A stretch of 30,389 nucleotides of DNA, taken from assembly GCA_035286665.1 (NCBI GenBank), contig DATECY010000152.1:1-30389 (forward strand), read 5' to 3'. This stretch comes from RBG-16-68-21 sp035286665. GTDB lineage: Bacteria > Actinomycetota > Acidimicrobiia > Spongiisociales > UBA11373. Of the stretch, positions 6,944 through 14,031 are shown one piece after another (the stretch's first letter is position 1; every line of letters begins with the position of its first letter). The notes beneath the pieces are model-generated. The model made no database searches, had not been told where the DNA came from, and saw only the letters and a list, made by a program, of their open reading frames with translations. Both the position numbers and the translations under genes were made by a program.

Positions 6944-8217
6944 GATCGCTCCTCATGCGCCATCAACGCCACGCCTTCGCCGCCACTCGTCGGGGCGGCG
7001 CGCACACCGACGAGCCACACGATGTTCCCATCCGCCTCGACGACGGGCCAATGCGGCCGGAGCCGCCGGGCGACACCGGCCTCGGCGAGGGCATCGAACG
7101 CCTTCTTGGCGCCCCCGCTGATGGCGATCCGATCACCGGCCACGGCGGCCCTCACCACGAGGCGGCCCCAGGGGACGAGGGCACCGAGGCGGCCCAGACC
7201 GGGCGCATCCACCCCGGCGTCGATGCGCCACGCCCCGAACGCCACCCTCCCGGGAACCGGCAGGTCCACCGGCGACGGGGGCGCGGAATCCGCGGCCGGA
7301 CGCAGGCACACCCAGGGGCCTTCGCGTTCGGCGAGCGACGACCCGGTCAATTGGTGGGTGCCTCCTCCGATCGCGGCGATGACGGCGGCGACGTCGGCGG
7401 CCTCTCCCGGGTACGGGTCGTGCAGCATCCGCAATGCCCGCCGTGCCACCCGCGCCGCCACCGGAGGCGGAAGCGTTCCCAGCGACGCCGCAGGGATGAG
7501 CACGGCCGCGCCGTCGCGACGAAGGGGGACGCGGTCTGCCCGCTGCGCGATGAGCGCGTCGTCGGCGGTGGCGAACCGGGCGGTCCGCGCCAGCGCGTCG
7601 CGCAAGGAGGGGTTGTAGGCATCCTCGAGTGCAGGCAGCGTCTCGTGACGCAGCCGATTGCGACGGAGCCCGACGTCGAGGTTCGATGGGTCGTCGACGA
7701 AGGGAAGCCCGGCGGCTGCGGCAGCCGCCCGGGTCACGGCCCTGGGCACGTCGAGCAGGGGCCGCAGCCAGCGTCCGCGACGCTCGGGGATGCCGCCGAG
7801 ACCCGTGGCTCCCGCCCCCCGCAACAGGTTGCCGAGGACGGTCTCCGCCTGATCGTCGGCGGTGTGGGCGGTGAGGATGGTGGCGCCGGGGACCGCCGCC
7901 TCGAGCGCGGCGAGTCGCGCCGAGCGGAGATCGGCTTCGGAGCCCGACGCCTGCACCACGGCGACGACGACGTGCTCCATCCCGAGGCGCCCGGCGATCT
8001 CGGCGGCTGCCTTCACGAGAGGGGGCGACATCACCAAACCGTGATCGATGGTCACTGCGATCGCGGTACGGCGTGCTTGGGAGACGGCCCATGCCAGCGC
8101 GGCGGAATCGGCACCTCCGCTGAGGGCGACCACCACCGGCCCTTCGACCCCAAGGCGGGCCGACACCGCCGCGAGCACGGCCTCCTGGTCGGCGGTCAAC
8201 CGACCCGTTCGAGCCAT
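6940..8217 (-). CDS. tilS: tRNA(Ile)-lysidine synthetase
   Basis: Modifies C34 of the CAU-anticodon tRNA-Ile to lysidine so that it reads AUA. The N-type ATP pyrophosphatase P-loop SGGADS lies at residues 33-38, followed by IDHGLV and TAHTADDQAETVLGNLLRGAGATGL in two blocks, then WLRPLLD and the C-terminal substrate-binding domain ending with HWPVVEADGNIVWLVGVR. Length is 425 aa. Start ATG 8217 (MARTGRLTADQ) overlaps the metalloprotease gene by 22 nt; the longer frame to 8271 is not supported by the family. The end overlaps hpt by 4 nt. Confidence 0.95.
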   Translation of the reverse strand: MARTGRLTADQEAVLAAVSARLGVEGPVVVALSGGADSAALAWAVSQARRTAIAVTIDHGLVMSPPLVKAAAEIAGRLGMEHVVVAVVQASGSEADLRSARLAALEAAVPGATILTAHTADDQAETVLGNLLRGAGATGLGGIPERRGRWLRPLLDVPRAVTRAAAAAAGLPFVDDPSNLDVGLRRNRLRHETLPALEDAYNPSLRDALARTARFATADDALIAQRADRVPLRRDGAAVLIPAASLGTLPPPVAARVARRALRMLHDPYPGEAADVAAVIAAIGGGTHQLTGSSLAEREGPWVCLRPAADSAPPSPVDLPVPGRVAFGAWRIDAGVDAPGLGRLGALVPWGRLVVRAAVAGDRIAISGGAKKAFDALAEAGVARRLRPHWPVVEADGNIVWLVGVRAAPTSGGEGVALMAHEERS

Positions 8218-9227
8218 CGCTGCGGGTTCCCGATCTCGGTGAGGGTGGGAAGTCGTTCCGGCGACTCCCATACGGCATTCAGGGCGGCGAACCCGGCGAG
8301 ACGCTCGACTCCGAGGATGAAGCGCTCGCCCATCTCGTACTGGCGCATCTTCATCTCGAGGCCGGTGAGGCGGAAGAACGCCGCGCTTCGCGGATCCTTG
8401 CGACGCATCTTGAGAACCCGCGCCATCCGGTCCTGGGTGACCAGCTCCCGCGCGCCGATGCGGTCCATCACGACGTGGCCGTGGCCCTCGAGCAGCGACA
8501 TGAGGGCCTGCATTCGTTCCAGCAGCGCCTTCTGATCAGGCGAGGCGAACAGGCCCATGATCCCCGAGTCGCCGACGATCGGCCGGCCCTCCACAGCCGC
8601 CGCGCGCATCTCGCCGGCGATGCGCTGCATCCGTCCCGGCTCCGGTGTCGACGAGTCGACGAGGCCGTCCACCAACTCGAGGAAGTACCCGCGCAGCCAG
8701 GGAACGCCGGTGAACTGGAGTCGGTGCGTGCACTCGTGGAGCGCAACCCAGAACCGGAACTCGTCGGGACGGAACTCGTGCTGGCGTTCCATGGCGAGGA
8801 CGTTGCCGCCCACGAACATCACCGTGTCGCCGTTGGCATCGTCGTCGGAGGGGACCACCAGCTCGTACTGACCGAGCACCCGGCGCGACAGGACGCCGAC
8901 GAGGGCCCCGATTTCGGCGCCGACGAGCCGACCGGCGAGGCGCCGTCCCAAACCGTCACCACCTTCGAGCTTGCTCTCCGCGCGGGAAAGAAGGCGGCCG
9001 AAGCCGGCGATGTTGGAGACGGCCCAGTTCCTGCGGCTCACCACCACCACCGCGGGCACCCCACTCCAGTCCAGACCGGTCTCGACTGCGGCGAGTTCGG
9101 CGGCGCGTTCCACGAGGAACGGGGCCTGCTGGGCGAAGCGGGCGAAGTGGTAGGTGTCCTCGAGGGGGTGGGTGCCCGCCACCCGCCGAGCGATGCGCGC
9201 GGCGAGAGGCCAGTGGACTGCGCTCAC
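8196..9227 (-). CDS. Zinc-dependent metalloprotease-like protein (DUF2342 / F420-associated family)
   Basis: A 343-aa protein of the actinobacterial DUF2342 family, often encoded beside tilS and named coenzyme-F420-biosynthesis-associated on phylogenetic profile grounds; its substrate is unknown. The zincin motif HECTH is at residues 164-168 (VALHECTHRLQF), with conserved surrounding blocks SRRNWAVSNIAGFGRLL, VMFVGGNVLAMERQ and WLRGYF. The start is GTG 9227, overlapping the upstream small membrane gene by 4 nt (GTGA); the frame upstream of it is a Pro/Arg-rich shadow. No signal peptide is visible, so it should be cytoplasmic, possibly held at the membrane by its small neighbour. Confidence 0.85.
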   Translation of the reverse strand: MSAVHWPLAARIARRVAGTHPLEDTYHFARFAQQAPFLVERAAELAAVETGLDWSGVPAVVVVSRRNWAVSNIAGFGRLLSRAESKLEGGDGLGRRLAGRLVGAEIGALVGVLSRRVLGQYELVVPSDDDANGDTVMFVGGNVLAMERQHEFRPDEFRFWVALHECTHRLQFTGVPWLRGYFLELVDGLVDSSTPEPGRMQRIAGEMRAAAVEGRPIVGDSGIMGLFASPDQKALLERMQALMSLLEGHGHVVMDRIGARELVTQDRMARVLKMRRKDPRSAAFFRLTGLEMKMRQYEMGERFILGVERLAGFAALNAVWESPERLPTLTEIGNPQRWLERVG

Positions 9228-9511
9228 CGCGCCACGCGGTAGCGGCTCCGGATACGCAGACCGTAGCCGGCGACGACACCGAGCAGGGCGATGCCGCTGA
9301 TCGCCAGCAGGGTCGGGACCAGGAACCGGAAGGTCCACGCATCCTCCGCAGCAGGAGCAGGCGTGGTGTCGACCACGAGTGCCGGTGCGTCTCCAACGAT
9401 CGTGGTCGAGGTGGAGTCGACCGTCGAGTCCGTCTGCGCGAGGGTCGCCGGACCGATCACGAGGACCAGGCCCACCAGGGCGAACACCAGAACGGTGCGA
9501 AGGCGCTTCAT
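9224..9511 (-). CDS. Small membrane protein with signal-like N-terminus and C-terminal TM segment
   Basis: A 95-aa protein: MKRLRTVLVF leads into a hydrophobic segment to about residue 24 with a possible signal-peptidase site (ATLAQ-TD), a Ser/Thr/Pro-rich spacer (26-58), then a TM helix at about 62-86 (FLVPTLLAISGIALLGVVAGYG) and a short basic tail. The mature form would be a small anchored protein with an exposed linker. It is first in the operon with the metalloprotease, tilS and hpt, and its stop overlaps the protease start (GTGA). Function unknown; membrane partner of the metalloprotease is an inference from the coupling. Confidence 0.75.
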   Translation of the reverse strand: MKRLRTVLVFALVGLVLVIGPATLAQTDSTVDSTSTTIVGDAPALVVDTTPAPAAEDAWTFRFLVPTLLAISGIALLGVVAGYGLRIRSRYRVAR

Positions 9512-9537
9512 TGCGTGGGTGAGGTTACCCGCTTCGA

Positions 9538-9558
9538 GACGACAGACGACAGACGACC
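9538..9558. repeat. Short heptanucleotide array, 3 x GACGAC(A/C)
   Basis: Three 7-bp units GACGACA, GACGACA, GACGACC in the 69-bp gap between the zinc-ribbon gene and the small membrane gene. Too short to be significant alone, but it matches the period seen at longer arrays in this window. Confidence 0.6.
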
Positions 9559-9580
9559 GAGGAGTGAGATCTGCGAGCGG

Positions 9581-9772
9581 CTACGCCTCGGGGACCACCC
9601 GGCCGCGGAGGCGAGGGAAGCGGGTCGGGGTGTGGGCGTAGCAATGGGTCCGCTTGTTGTAGCGGGAGAGCACCGTTTCACACCCGTCGTCCTCGCAGAC
9701 GCGGGTGCCGTCCAGTTGCCGCGGGGGACGCAGCCGTGCCTGGACCTTGTTGCCCTTCATGATCTCGGACAT
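9581..9772 (-). CDS. Small zinc-ribbon-like protein, 63 aa
   Basis: MSEIMKGNKVQARLRPPRQL is followed by a four-ligand set C26, C31, C44, H47 (VCEDDGCETVLSRYNKRTHC then YAH) and a basic tail TRFPRLRGRV. Small actinobacterial proteins with this CxxxxC...YN...CxxH pattern are familiar to me but I cannot name a function; a nucleic-acid or regulatory role is plausible. GGGGAGG lies six bases upstream of ATG 9772, a very strong ribosome binding site, suggesting high expression. It follows rsrA by 36 nt and could be co-transcribed with sigR-rsrA, which would link it to the thiol-stress response. Confidence 0.8.
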   Translation of the reverse strand: MSEIMKGNKVQARLRPPRQLDGTRVCEDDGCETVLSRYNKRTHCYAHTPTRFPRLRGRVVPEA

Positions 9773-9808
9773 CTTCGACCTCCCCGGGGAGCGGATGCAG
9801 CCCGCAGG

Positions 9809-10045
9809 CTACCCCTGCTCGCCGGCCTCTTCACGCAACAACGCTCGCAAACGCTGAGAGAGTTCCTCAGGAAGCTCCTCATGGCAGCCGTCGCGGACCC
9901 GCACATGGAGCGCATGTTCAAAGGAAAATCCTTTGCCGCAGGGCGGACATCGGTAGAGATGCCAGCGAACCCGGAGGCGACGGAGCATGCTGTTCTCATG
10001 GTCCAGGTACTCGTACATCTGTGCGTGTGCTTGTCGGCAGTTCAT
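9809..10045 (-). CDS. rsrA: Zinc-containing redox anti-sigma factor (RsrA-like)
   Basis: A 78-aa ZAS-family anti-sigma factor. Aligning YEYLDHE with YEFLDKE of Streptomyces RsrA places C3 at the redox Cys11 position, and H29-x3-C33-x2-C36 (WHLYRCPPC) matches the zinc site. The C-terminal CHEELPEELSQRLRALL also matches. It should hold SigR inactive until disulfide stress forms a C3-C36 bond and releases zinc. Start ATG 10045 overlaps the sigR stop by 4 nt (ATGA). The protein is shorter at both ends than RsrA of Streptomyces. Confidence 0.88.
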   Translation of the reverse strand: MNCRQAHAQMYEYLDHENSMLRRLRVRWHLYRCPPCGKGFSFEHALHVRVRDGCHEELPEELSQRLRALLREEAGEQG

Positions 10046-10605
10046 GCCCGGGTGCCTCGTTCCTCTGCAAAACGCCACAACGCTCTTTGCAGGGCCTTTC
10101 TTCCCCGATGGAGCCGTGACATCACGGTGCCGATGGGCACGTCCATGATCTCGGCGATCTCCTTGTAGGAGAAGCCTTCGACGTCGGCGAGGAGCACCGG
10201 GATCCGGAAGTTCTCCGGGAGCGACTCGACCGCCGCCTTGATCTCGTCGTCGACGAAGCTGTCGAGGGCCTCCTCCTCGGCGCTGCGGGTGGCGCCCCCG
10301 GCGCCCTCCTCACCCCCCAGCCTCTTGAACAGGTAGAGGTCCTCGAGCTCCCCCAGTTCGACCTCTGCCGGGCGCCGGGACCGTTCGCGGTATTTGTTGA
10401 TGAAGGTGTTGGTGAGGATCCGGTAGAGCCACGCCTTGAGGTTCGTCCCCTTCTCGAACGTGTGATATCCCCGAAACGCCTTGAGCAGCGCCTCCTGGAG
10501 CACGTCCTCGGCGTCGGCAGGATTGCGCGTCATGCGCAGCGCAGCCGAATACAGCTGTGAGGCGAACGGTGTGATGTCGGCTTCGAACGTGGCCCGATCA
10601 GCCAA
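10042..10605 (-). CDS. sigR: ECF RNA polymerase sigma factor, SigR/SigH type
   Basis: A 187-aa ECF sigma factor: region 2 at about 16-80 (LYSAALRMTRNPADAEDVLQ, KAWLYRILTNTFINKYR) and region 4 at about 121-175 (VESLPENFRIPVLLADVEGF, SYKEIAEIMDVPIGTVMSRL). The sequence is close to the actinobacterial SigR/SigH group that controls thioredoxin and mycothiol genes. The linker between regions contains a Gly/Glu-rich insertion near 98-112. The start is TTG at 10605 with GGGAAG seven bases upstream; no better start exists in frame. It is co-translated with rsrA. I looked for an autoregulatory GGAAT-N18-GTT promoter upstream and did not find a good one. Confidence 0.92.
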   Translation of the reverse strand: MADRATFEADITPFASQLYSAALRMTRNPADAEDVLQEALLKAFRGYHTFEKGTNLKAWLYRILTNTFINKYRERSRRPAEVELGELEDLYLFKRLGGEEGAGGATRSAEEEALDSFVDDEIKAAVESLPENFRIPVLLADVEGFSYKEIAEIMDVPIGTVMSRLHRGRKALQRALWRFAEERGTRA

Positions 10606-10702
10606 GGCGGCGCTTCCCGTCGTTCGTGGGTGGGCAGGTTACCAAGTGGAGGATGCGCCCCGTTTCACCCGATCCGATTTACCCGGCCGGCCCATTGACC
10701 GA

Positions 10703-10708
10703 TACCAT
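10703..10708 (+). promoter_or_regulatory. Possible -10 element for tRNA-Thr
   Basis: TACCAT lies 11 nt before the mature tRNA 5' end, a typical distance for a tRNA promoter with a short leader. The nearest -35 candidate is TTTACC at 10678-10683 with a long 19-bp spacer, so this is weak. Confidence 0.3.
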
Positions 10709-10719
10709 GACTCGTCCAA

Positions 10720-10794
10720 GCCGGAGTAGCTCAGGGGTAGAGCAGCTCACTCGTAATGAGCAGGTCCGGGGTTCAAATCCCCGCTCCGGCTCCA
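10720..10794 (+). tRNA. tRNA-Thr (anticodon CGT)
   Basis: A complete cloverleaf can be drawn: acceptor GCCGGAG/CTCCGGC, D-stem GCTC/GAGC, anticodon stem GCTCA/TGAGC with loop CTCGTAA giving anticodon CGT, T-arm CGGGG-TTCAAAT-CCCCG, discriminator T, and an encoded CCA at 10792-10794. It reads ACG threonine codons, frequent in a high-GC genome. It is divergent from sigR. Confidence 0.97.
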
Positions 10795-10795
10795 C

Positions 10796-10822
10796 GCACG
10801 ACGACCCCCTGGGGCGTCGTGC
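10796..10822. terminator. Hairpin downstream of tRNA-Thr
   Basis: GCACGACG (10796-10803) pairs perfectly with CGTCGTGC (10815-10822), with additional C/G pairing inside. It begins two bases after the tRNA and lies between convergent transcripts, so it may act in both directions. No T-run follows. Confidence 0.6.
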
Positions 10823-10864
10823 CGTCGGCCGATACCGGAAAGTCCACCGACCGTCACCGGCGGA

Positions 10865-11146
10865 TCATCCCTCGCCGATGACCGCCAGCAACTGACGGAT
10901 CTCGGTACTGCGGCTCATCGGATGCCTCAGTCGAAGTCGATCGTTCACCCGGTAGGTGTTGCGCCGACCCACCTTGGTGATGACCACGTAGCCGGCCTCC
11001 TCCAGATCCTTGAGTATCCCGTGGGTGGAGCGCTCGGTGATCCCGACGCGCCCGGAGATGTCCTGCAGCCGGGCGTCGGGCTCGGCGGCCACCGCGGCGA
11101 GCACCAGGGCATGGTTGGTGAGGAACGTCCATGAACGCGGTGTCAT
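10865..11146 (-). CDS. Winged-helix (MarR/IclR-like) transcriptional regulator
   Basis: A 93-aa single-domain regulator. Helices at ALVLAAVAAEPDARLQDISG and VGITERSTHGILKDLEEAGY form the HTH, and VVITKVGRRNTYRVND forms the wing. This gives an ArsR/MarR-like fold with no added sensing domain; no obvious metal or redox cysteines are present. ATG 11146 is preceded by a strong GGAGGG five bases upstream; the longer frame to 11248 is not needed. It may repress its own operon with the 98-aa gene upstream. Confidence 0.8.
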   Translation of the reverse strand: MTPRSWTFLTNHALVLAAVAAEPDARLQDISGRVGITERSTHGILKDLEEAGYVVITKVGRRNTYRVNDRLRLRHPMSRSTEIRQLLAVIGEG

Positions 11147-11195
11147 CTCGACCCTCCTTCTCCTTCCACACACCGAAACATCGTTCCGACCCGGC

Positions 11196-11492
11196 TCAGC
11201 CGACGTCGCGGCGGCGGTCGGGAAAGACGACCTTGAGGCCGACGTCATACGAACGCGGCGACGGAACGAACCGCAGCTCCATGAAGGTGAGCCCTGGGTA
11301 AGAGAGGTCCTCGTACAGCTCGGCGACGACGTCGTCGGGCATCAGCTCGGCGATGCGCAGCATCTCCCTCCGGTCGTCCGGCCGGGAGCCCACGAATCGG
11401 AGCTCTCCCTCGGTGTCGAGACGATCTACCAGACGGGCAGCAACTTCTCGCCGCCACGCCCGGCGCGATCGCCCTTCCTGGAACAACGGCAT
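11196..11492 (-). CDS. Hypothetical protein, 98 aa
   Basis: Not recognised. The sequence is Arg/Asp/Glu-rich with a likely alpha/beta core: LVDRLDTEGELRFVGSRP, EMLRIAELMPDDVVAELYED, LTFMELRFVPSPRSYDVGLK. Start ATG 11492 has GGAG seven bases upstream. It lies 49 nt before the winged-helix regulator on the same strand and 219 nt after the acyl-CoA dehydrogenase. Soluble and cytoplasmic by composition. Confidence 0.6.
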   Translation of the reverse strand: MPLFQEGRSRRAWRREVAARLVDRLDTEGELRFVGSRPDDRREMLRIAELMPDDVVAELYEDLSYPGLTFMELRFVPSPRSYDVGLKVVFPDRRRDVG

Positions 11493-11593
11493 CGGTCAAC
11501 TCCATGGCGATTCGCCGCGCACGAATCACGTGGGTGTGATTGTGGTTGGACGAGGGAGGCGGTCGAGGTATTTCCCGAGAGAGCGAGCAACCC

Positions 11594-11614
11594 GCAGTTT
11601 GCAGCCTGCAGCCG
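11594..11614. repeat. Short heptanucleotide array, 3 x GCAGNNN
   Basis: Units GCAGTTT, GCAGCCT and GCAGCCG lie in the gap between the acyl-CoA dehydrogenase and the 98-aa gene. The rest of this 219-bp gap shows nothing else that I can name. Confidence 0.5.
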
Positions 11615-11711
11615 GCCGAACCACCCGAGGAGCGGCCCCGCCGGGGTGGCCGCACCCGTCGCCCGCTCCCCGCACGGCGCCGACCGTTGGTCGAACGCCG
11701 AACATCGCGTG

Positions 11712-12896
11712 CTAGGAACGAGGCACCTTGCTCCAGGGGAGGTCCTTGTCCACGCGCGGCTCGCCGGGCAGGCCGAGCACCCGCTCACCGAGGATGTTGC
11801 GCATGATCTCCGACGTCCCGCCTTCGATCGAGTTGGCTCTCACCCGGAGGAACGCCTTGGTCGGCGGATGGACGGTGAACTCGTCGGGCACGATCATCTC
11901 GTAGGTGTCGTAGAGCATGCCGTCGGGCCCCATGAGGTCGAGGACGAGCTCGTAGATCCTCTTGTTCACTTCGGCGTACACCAACTTCGCCGTCGAGCCC
12001 TCGGGACCGGGGGTGCCCCGTGATCGCATCTGGGCGCCACGCAGGTTGGTGAGCCGGGCCGCCTCGGCCGCCACCCAGAGGCGCATGAGTGCGTCGCGGT
12101 CCGCAGGGTCGGTGTGTCCGTATTGCTTCCAGGTCCGCACGGCCTCGCCGATCGGCCCCGACCCGCGGGGGGCGATCGCACCACCGATCGCCACCCGCTC
12201 GTTCATGAGCGTGGTGAGCACAACCCGCCATCCATCGCCGACTTCGCCGATCCGGTACTCATCGGGAACCTTGACGTCGGTGAAGTAGACCTCGTTGAAC
12301 TCTGCTTCGCCGGTGATCTGACGCAGCGGGCGCACCTCGACCCCCGGCGCATCCATGTCGACGATGAAGTAACTCATTCCCTGGTGCTTGGGGACGTCGG
12401 GATCGGTGCGGACCACGAGCATCCCCCACTTGGCGACGTGAGCCAGGGTGGTCCACACCTTCTGGCCGTTGACCACCCACTCGTCGCCGTCACGCACCGC
12501 CCGCGCCGCCAGGGCGGCGACGTCGGAGCCGGCACCGGGCTCACTGAACATCTGGCACCAGATCTCCTCACCGGTGAACATCGGACGGAGCCACTTGTGC
12601 TGTTGTTCCACGGAGCCATGGGCCATGAGGACGTGGGCGCCCATCCCGACACCGAGGGGGTTGTAGCGGGCAGGGTTGGGTGCTCCCGCCGCCTGGAGAC
12701 GCTGCTCGACGACCGTCTGCAGCCCGCGACTGAGGCCGAGACCGCCAAGGCCCTCCGGATACCACACCCACGCCAGGCCGAGGTCGAAGCGTGCGCCGAG
12801 GAATTCGACGGGATCACCGGCGGGTTCGTGATCGGCGAGCAACGCATCGAGGTTGCTCTCGATGAGGGTTTGGTCGGTCTGGGTCGGCGCCGTCAT
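11712..12896 (-). CDS. Acyl-CoA dehydrogenase
   Basis: A FAD-dependent dehydrogenase of 394 aa. The FAD/substrate motif FSEPGAGSDVAALAARA lies near residue 125, VNGQKVWTTLAHVAKWGMLV follows, then the middle beta domain, and the C-terminal four-helix domain has KIYEL-like KRIYELVLDLMGPDG and the terminal RANSIEGGTSEIMRNILGER expected for FadE proteins. ATG 12896 (MTAPTQTDQ) has GGAGG seven bases upstream. The substrate cannot be told from sequence; steroid- or branched-chain-type FadE proteins of actinobacteria are similar. No thiolase or hydratase lies beside it, so its pathway is not defined by context. Confidence 0.92.
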   Translation of the reverse strand: MTAPTQTDQTLIESNLDALLADHEPAGDPVEFLGARFDLGLAWVWYPEGLGGLGLSRGLQTVVEQRLQAAGAPNPARYNPLGVGMGAHVLMAHGSVEQQHKWLRPMFTGEEIWCQMFSEPGAGSDVAALAARAVRDGDEWVVNGQKVWTTLAHVAKWGMLVVRTDPDVPKHQGMSYFIVDMDAPGVEVRPLRQITGEAEFNEVYFTDVKVPDEYRIGEVGDGWRVVLTTLMNERVAIGGAIAPRGSGPIGEAVRTWKQYGHTDPADRDALMRLWVAAEAARLTNLRGAQMRSRGTPGPEGSTAKLVYAEVNKRIYELVLDLMGPDGMLYDTYEMIVPDEFTVHPPTKAFLRVRANSIEGGTSEIMRNILGERVLGLPGEPRVDKDLPWSKVPRS

Positions 12897-12981
12897 GGCG
12901 AGGCCTCCATTCGCGTTCGAGGGAGTTTGCCACACCTCGGCCCGGGGACGACCGGGGCCGAAGGTCCTTTCGCGGCGCCGG

Positions 12982-13899
12982 TCAGCGGCCCACGGCGGTT
13001 CGCATCGCCCGGTCCAGGTCGGTGTCGCGGAACTCGAACCCGCCGGCCTCGAGGCGAGCCGGGCGAACCCGCTGGCCGTCGAGCACCATCGCCTCGGCGA
13101 GTTCGCTGCCGAGCACGATGCGGATCACGAACCCGGGAATGGGCATCACGGCCGGCCGGTGAAGCGCCCGCCCGAGTGCCTTGACGAACTCCCGGTTCGT
13201 GGCCGGCGCCGGCGAAGTCAGATTCACCGGTCCGCTCACGTCGCCGATGAGCAGATGGACGATCGCGCGGATTTCGTCTTCGAGCGAGATCCACGACCAG
13301 TACTGCTTGCCTCCTGCGACCGGCCCGCCGAGGCCCCATCGGTAGGGGCTGAGCCATCGCGGCCCGAACGGCGCCAGCAGGCGGCCCATCGCTCCCCCGG
13401 CGTCACTGAGCACGATGCCGCTGCGCAAGGTGACCACGCGGATTCCCGCTGCGGAGGCGGGGGCGGTGGCCGCCTCCCAGGCCTGGGTCAGTTCGGCGAG
13501 AAACCCGGAGCCGGGGCCATCGGCCTCGGTGAGCACCCGATCTCCTTGATCCCCGTAATAGCCCACGGCCGAGGCGTTGATCAGGACGCCGGGGCGAGTG
13601 GGTGCCGCGGCCATCCGTTCGGCGATCAGGCGGGCGGAGGGGATCCGGCTCTCCCACAGGAGATGCTTCTCGCGGTCGGACCAGCGGTGGTCGCCGATGC
13701 TCCGCCCACCGAGATTGACCACACCGTCGACACCGTCGAATGCTGCGGGATCGAGTGTCCCCTCGCCCGGATCCCAGGGGATCCCGTCCCCAACCGTCGC
13801 GGGACGGATCAGACGCCGCACCTCGTGTCCGCCGCGTTCCAGTGAGGTGGCGAGGGCCGACCCGATCAGGCCGCTCGACCCGGCGATGAGGATGCGCAT
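12982..13899 (-). CDS. TIGR01777-family NAD(P)-dependent epimerase (YfcH/SDR39U1 type)
   Basis: A 305-aa atypical SDR. The N-terminal Rossmann motif MRILIAGSSGLIGSALATSL is followed by VVNLGGRSIGDHRW, VLINASAVGYYGD containing the conserved YYG, and the C-terminal DUF1731 domain (VMPIPGFVIRIVLGSELAEA, then FEFRDTDLDRAM). Substrate unknown. ATG 13899 fits the family start; there is no clear Shine-Dalgarno sequence. It lies downstream of plsC, separated by two opposing heptad arrays. Confidence 0.9.
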   Translation of the reverse strand: MRILIAGSSGLIGSALATSLERGGHEVRRLIRPATVGDGIPWDPGEGTLDPAAFDGVDGVVNLGGRSIGDHRWSDREKHLLWESRIPSARLIAERMAAAPTRPGVLINASAVGYYGDQGDRVLTEADGPGSGFLAELTQAWEAATAPASAAGIRVVTLRSGIVLSDAGGAMGRLLAPFGPRWLSPYRWGLGGPVAGGKQYWSWISLEDEIRAIVHLLIGDVSGPVNLTSPAPATNREFVKALGRALHRPAVMPIPGFVIRIVLGSELAEAMVLDGQRVRPARLEAGGFEFRDTDLDRAMRTAVGR

Positions 13900-13925
13900 G
13901 GGGTGATTGTCGCGTCGACCGGGGG

Positions 13926-13981
13926 CTATGAGTCGTGAGTGATGAGTCGTGAGTGATGAGCCATGAGCCATGAGCTATGAG
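13926..13981. repeat. Heptanucleotide tandem array, 8 units of NNRTGAG
   Basis: Eight 7-bp units: CTATGAG, TCGTGAG, TGATGAG, TCGTGAG, TGATGAG, CCATGAG, CCATGAG, CTATGAG. The period is exact; only the first three bases of each unit vary. It faces a second, oppositely oriented array at 14004-14031, with about 22 bp between them. Confidence 0.95.
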
Positions 13982-14003
13982 CCAACGGATCGCGGGGCTC
14001 TTG

Positions 14004-14031
14004 CTCAAAGCTCAGAGCTCAAAGCTCACAG
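14004..14031. repeat. Heptanucleotide tandem array, 4 x CTCANAG, overlapping the plsC stop
   Basis: Units CTCAAAG, CTCAGAG, CTCAAAG and CTCACAG. On the minus strand they read CTNTGAG and encode the last residues of PlsC (VSFEL), and the TGA at 14014-14012 is the plsC stop codon. The orientation is opposite to the array at 13926-13981. Confidence 0.95.

Noticed and set aside
10606..10719. SigR-type autoregulatory promoter (GGAAT-N18-GTT) upstream of sigR
   Set aside because: No pair of elements at the right spacing could be found on the minus strand.
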